A stretch of 64,000 nt of DNA from Strigops habroptila. Lineage: Eukaryota > Chordata > Aves > Psittaciformes > Psittacidae. A model generated the notes under the pieces. The model saw nothing but the letters and a program-made list of their open reading frames with translations. It had not been told where the DNA came from and ran no database searches. The DNA lies in contig NC_046358.1 in NCBI RefSeq assembly GCF_004027225.2, forward strand, positions 61,675,528 to 61,739,527. The letters are read 5' to 3'. Below, piece by piece: positions 61,538 through 64,000 of this stretch (within the stretch, counting starts at the first letter, position 1; each line of letters begins with the position of its first letter). A program made the translations under genes and the position numbers.

Positions 61538-61719
61538 GGTCGACCCTATCCCATATGACACTCCAAAACCAGCGGGCCACACGCGATTTGTCTGCGTCTC
61601 AGACACACACTCCAGAACAGATGGCATCCAGATGCCTTATGGGGACATCCTTCTCCACACGGGCGATTTCACCGAGCTGGGACTGCCCTCAGAGGTTAAG
61701 AAGTTTAATGACTGGTTAG
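61538..61719 (+). CDS. MPPED2: MPPED2 exon 3, metallophosphoesterase N-terminal half
   Basis: Completes Met43 and encodes residues 44-103 plus the first base of Gly104, from VDPIPYDTPK to KKFNDWL. Visible catalytic elements are the DxH motif SDTH with Asp65 and His67 and the GDFTE block with Asp86. These bind the dinuclear metal centre in the calcineurin-like metallophosphoesterase fold. The other ligands (GNHE Asn/His and later His residues) must lie in downstream exons. The acceptor is TGCTTTAG|G at 61537; the donor is TTAG|GTAAGG at 61719/61720. The split Gly codon and the reading frame through both junctions agree. No frameshift or stop is seen. Confidence 0.96.
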
Positions 61720-64000
61720 GTAAGGAATTACTGCCTTTTGGTGACCCCAATTAACCTCTCCTGTCCAAGTGTCAGTCACTGCCTCCTAATTGAATTAGAG
61801 CACTTGAAAATCCCCCCACCTACCCTTGCTCCACTCTGTCCTCCTGTGATGTGCTGTTTCTAGGCTCAGTATGATTCTGTTAATTAAGACAAATTTAGAG
61901 ACTTTGCTGTATTTCTGCATTATCTTGAGGGAAAAAATTCTGTCATTCCACAGCAAGAACTGTGTAGCTTTATGTTGCTGAGGGGGGTGGTGGCATTGTA
62001 TATGAATGCATACAGTGTCCCATGAGTTGATGCTATGGGGTTTTATAACCATAGCCGAAACTATTGCTTACTGTGTTTTGGGTTTACCATAATTTAAAGC
62101 AGTGCTGAAAGCTATAACATATTTGGAAATGATGAAAGTCCTTCTTCCCACAATATAAGATGGCAAAATCAGTAATACTGTTTGGAAGAAGAGAATTTTT
62201 TGGGGGTGGTATACGCATGGTTGCCCCTTCGAGTTAGAATACTGGCATGTGAACTTTGAATGCCTCTTTGGTAGAATGCCTTTCATATTCTGCTGTATTT
62301 GATAGCAGTGCCTTGATAATATATTGCTACAGTTGAGGCCAATTAAGTTGCAACAGCAGAAGACTAAAATGAAGGAGGGGAACTTGTGCAAGGATGCTCC
62401 TGTTACAAATACCGCTGCTAGGCTGGCTGTGTACTGCCATGTCACCACTTGCACTAGAAATACCCAGAGGTGAGGGTTACTTGAGCAGCTGATCTTCAAG
62501 AAACGTTAGAATGAATTTACAGCATTATAGAAAAACTTTTGAAAGCGTAGCTTTGTCGTCAGACTTTACCTCCATCACCGCAGTCTGTCTTGCCTGCTCT
62601 GTGATGGCCACATCTCTACATGCCTTTAATAGCATCATTTTATTCCATTGGAGTTCCTTGGCTGACCCTTCAACAGATAAGTAAAAAGCATTTGTATTTA
62701 CAAAAGAAATTTTTAAATAGAAGAGCTTCCATATTCTCTGTCTTTTCACCCTTCTTTGCATTTTCTCCATCTGTTCTTTTTGTCATCCTGACCTCCTCTG
62801 ATTTCCACAGCCCAATTGTTTTTCCTTTTTATTACTGTTGGGATTGGGGCTTCCAGATACTGCCATCTTGCTGTAATTTAGTTTTATCATTCTTATTTCT
62901 GGAAGGCAGAACTAGATGTTACGGGCCCAAAACTATCCTTTTTCTAGGAATGTAATAGCAGGACTGGGAAGTAAGAAGCAGTAGGAGAAGCAGGTAGGTA
63001 TGTACACGAGCTGATGGAAGAGACACAGTAGGAATCATCTTCAACTTTTTTCTTTTTACATGCACAGTGTCCACTTGCATTTTTGTATGTGTGACAATAG
63101 CAGTTATTAGTTTTCTGGCATAAGGTGAGGCAGCAAATTGATTCCCCTGTGAAATCATGTCTTGTTGGTAAAAACTTGCTCCAGTGCTGTCCTCTCATCT
63201 GTAATAAAACGACTATGAAGGCAGGCGTGCACATTTGCCAGTTTATTTCAGGCTTCTATCTGCAAAATGGGAGTAATCATGTTTTACTATTTGCTATGTA
63301 TATTATGAAAATTGATACCTTCAAGGTAGTGAGGTGATGACATGTAATAGTTTAAAAAATACATACCAGCGGCAGGCAGAAACAGGCAGGATTCATTTTT
63401 CTTCTGCTCTGTAGCGAGAGGCATGTTTTTTCATCATATTTGGTAGGAACCTTATTCCAAAGCAGTGTACTGAGAACTCCCATAAAATATAACATTGTCA
63501 TTATAGAAAGGGGTTTTCATATCTTTTGTGTGCATGGTTTTCTTCACTGGCAGTCGTGTTGTAAAGCAGTAATGAAGACAAGGCATCTGTATCATTTATA
63601 CCATGAGGGAAAGAAGTCAGATCAAAGCTAGGCTTCATTCTGCAGCTTATTTTACCTACTCCGTGGCAAAAAACCAAGGCCTCATCTCCACTAAGATTAT
63701 GTAATAGAATAACTGAGACACAAAACCTGCCCATTATTTTCTTGGTAGTAAAGCCAAGGGAAAAGTTAAAAGATGATTATTCTGCACCCCTGCCTCGCTT
63801 GTACTTCACTGGGTGTTAAAAATGCCAGAGTTATACAGGACTGAGAGCCCTTGTCCATCCTGAAATCATATATTTTGTGGGTCTTGCATCCTTTGCAACT
63901 CTCTGGATATCTCACCTGAGCAAGATGTTCAGCATCCTGTCCACCCATTTCATTAACATTCATCCTTCTTCCTTGTCTCCACCACTGAATCACGGAACAT
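61720..64000 (+). other. MPPED2: Intron 3 of MPPED2, incomplete
   Basis: Starts GTAAGG and runs to the window edge. It is AT-rich, with no recognised repeat, exon or RNA gene. No downstream MPPED2 exon encoding the GNHE block is seen. Confidence 0.85.

Noticed and set aside
61525..61719. 64-codon + strand frame over exon 3
   Set aside because: Shifted frame over MPPED2 exon 3; the true frame is fixed by the splice phase and the SDTH/GDFTE motifs.

Overview
The window looks like nuclear DNA from a bird. It is AT-rich and carries many CR1 retrotransposon fragments, several with the octamer-like ATTCTATG tails typical of avian CR1. It also holds a solo LTR of a family I recognise from avian genomes, and one GC-rich CpG island of about 1.8 kb. 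Genes are sparse, introns are long, and most open frames are chance or CpG-island artefacts. I cannot name the species.

The only host gene I recognise is MPPED2 (metallophosphoesterase domain containing 2), on the + strand. Positions 1-23.9 kb are upstream flank with no supportable gene. The flank contains a solo LTR (8228-8793) and a long 5'-truncated CR1 copy (17.96-19.81 kb, - strand) whose reverse-transcriptase reading frame is open for nearly 600 codons. A CpG island (about 23.9-25.65 kb) marks the likely promoter and first untranslated exon, with a donor candidate at 24428/24429. Exon 2 (about 29062-29302) carries the start codon. A 32.2-kb intron follows, and exon 3 (61538-61719) encodes the first part of the metallophosphoesterase fold, including the metal-binding D65, H67 and D86. 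Intron 3 runs off the end. About 103 of roughly 294 residues are encoded here; the rest must lie downstream.

Intron 2 contains a cluster of CR1 tails in both orientations (34-57 kb) and microsatellites. The most unusual feature is a near-perfect 90-bp tandem triplication at 61099-61368, just upstream of exon 3. Each unit contains a polypyrimidine tract, CAG and GTAAGT with nothing between the acceptor and the donor. This is the architecture of a recursive (zero-nucleotide-exon) splice site, present three times in tandem inside a very long intron. Used as ordinary 90-nt exons, the units would put a stop codon straight after Met43; used recursively, they would leave the mRNA unchanged. This is the observation most worth checking, including whether the triplication is real or an assembly artefact.
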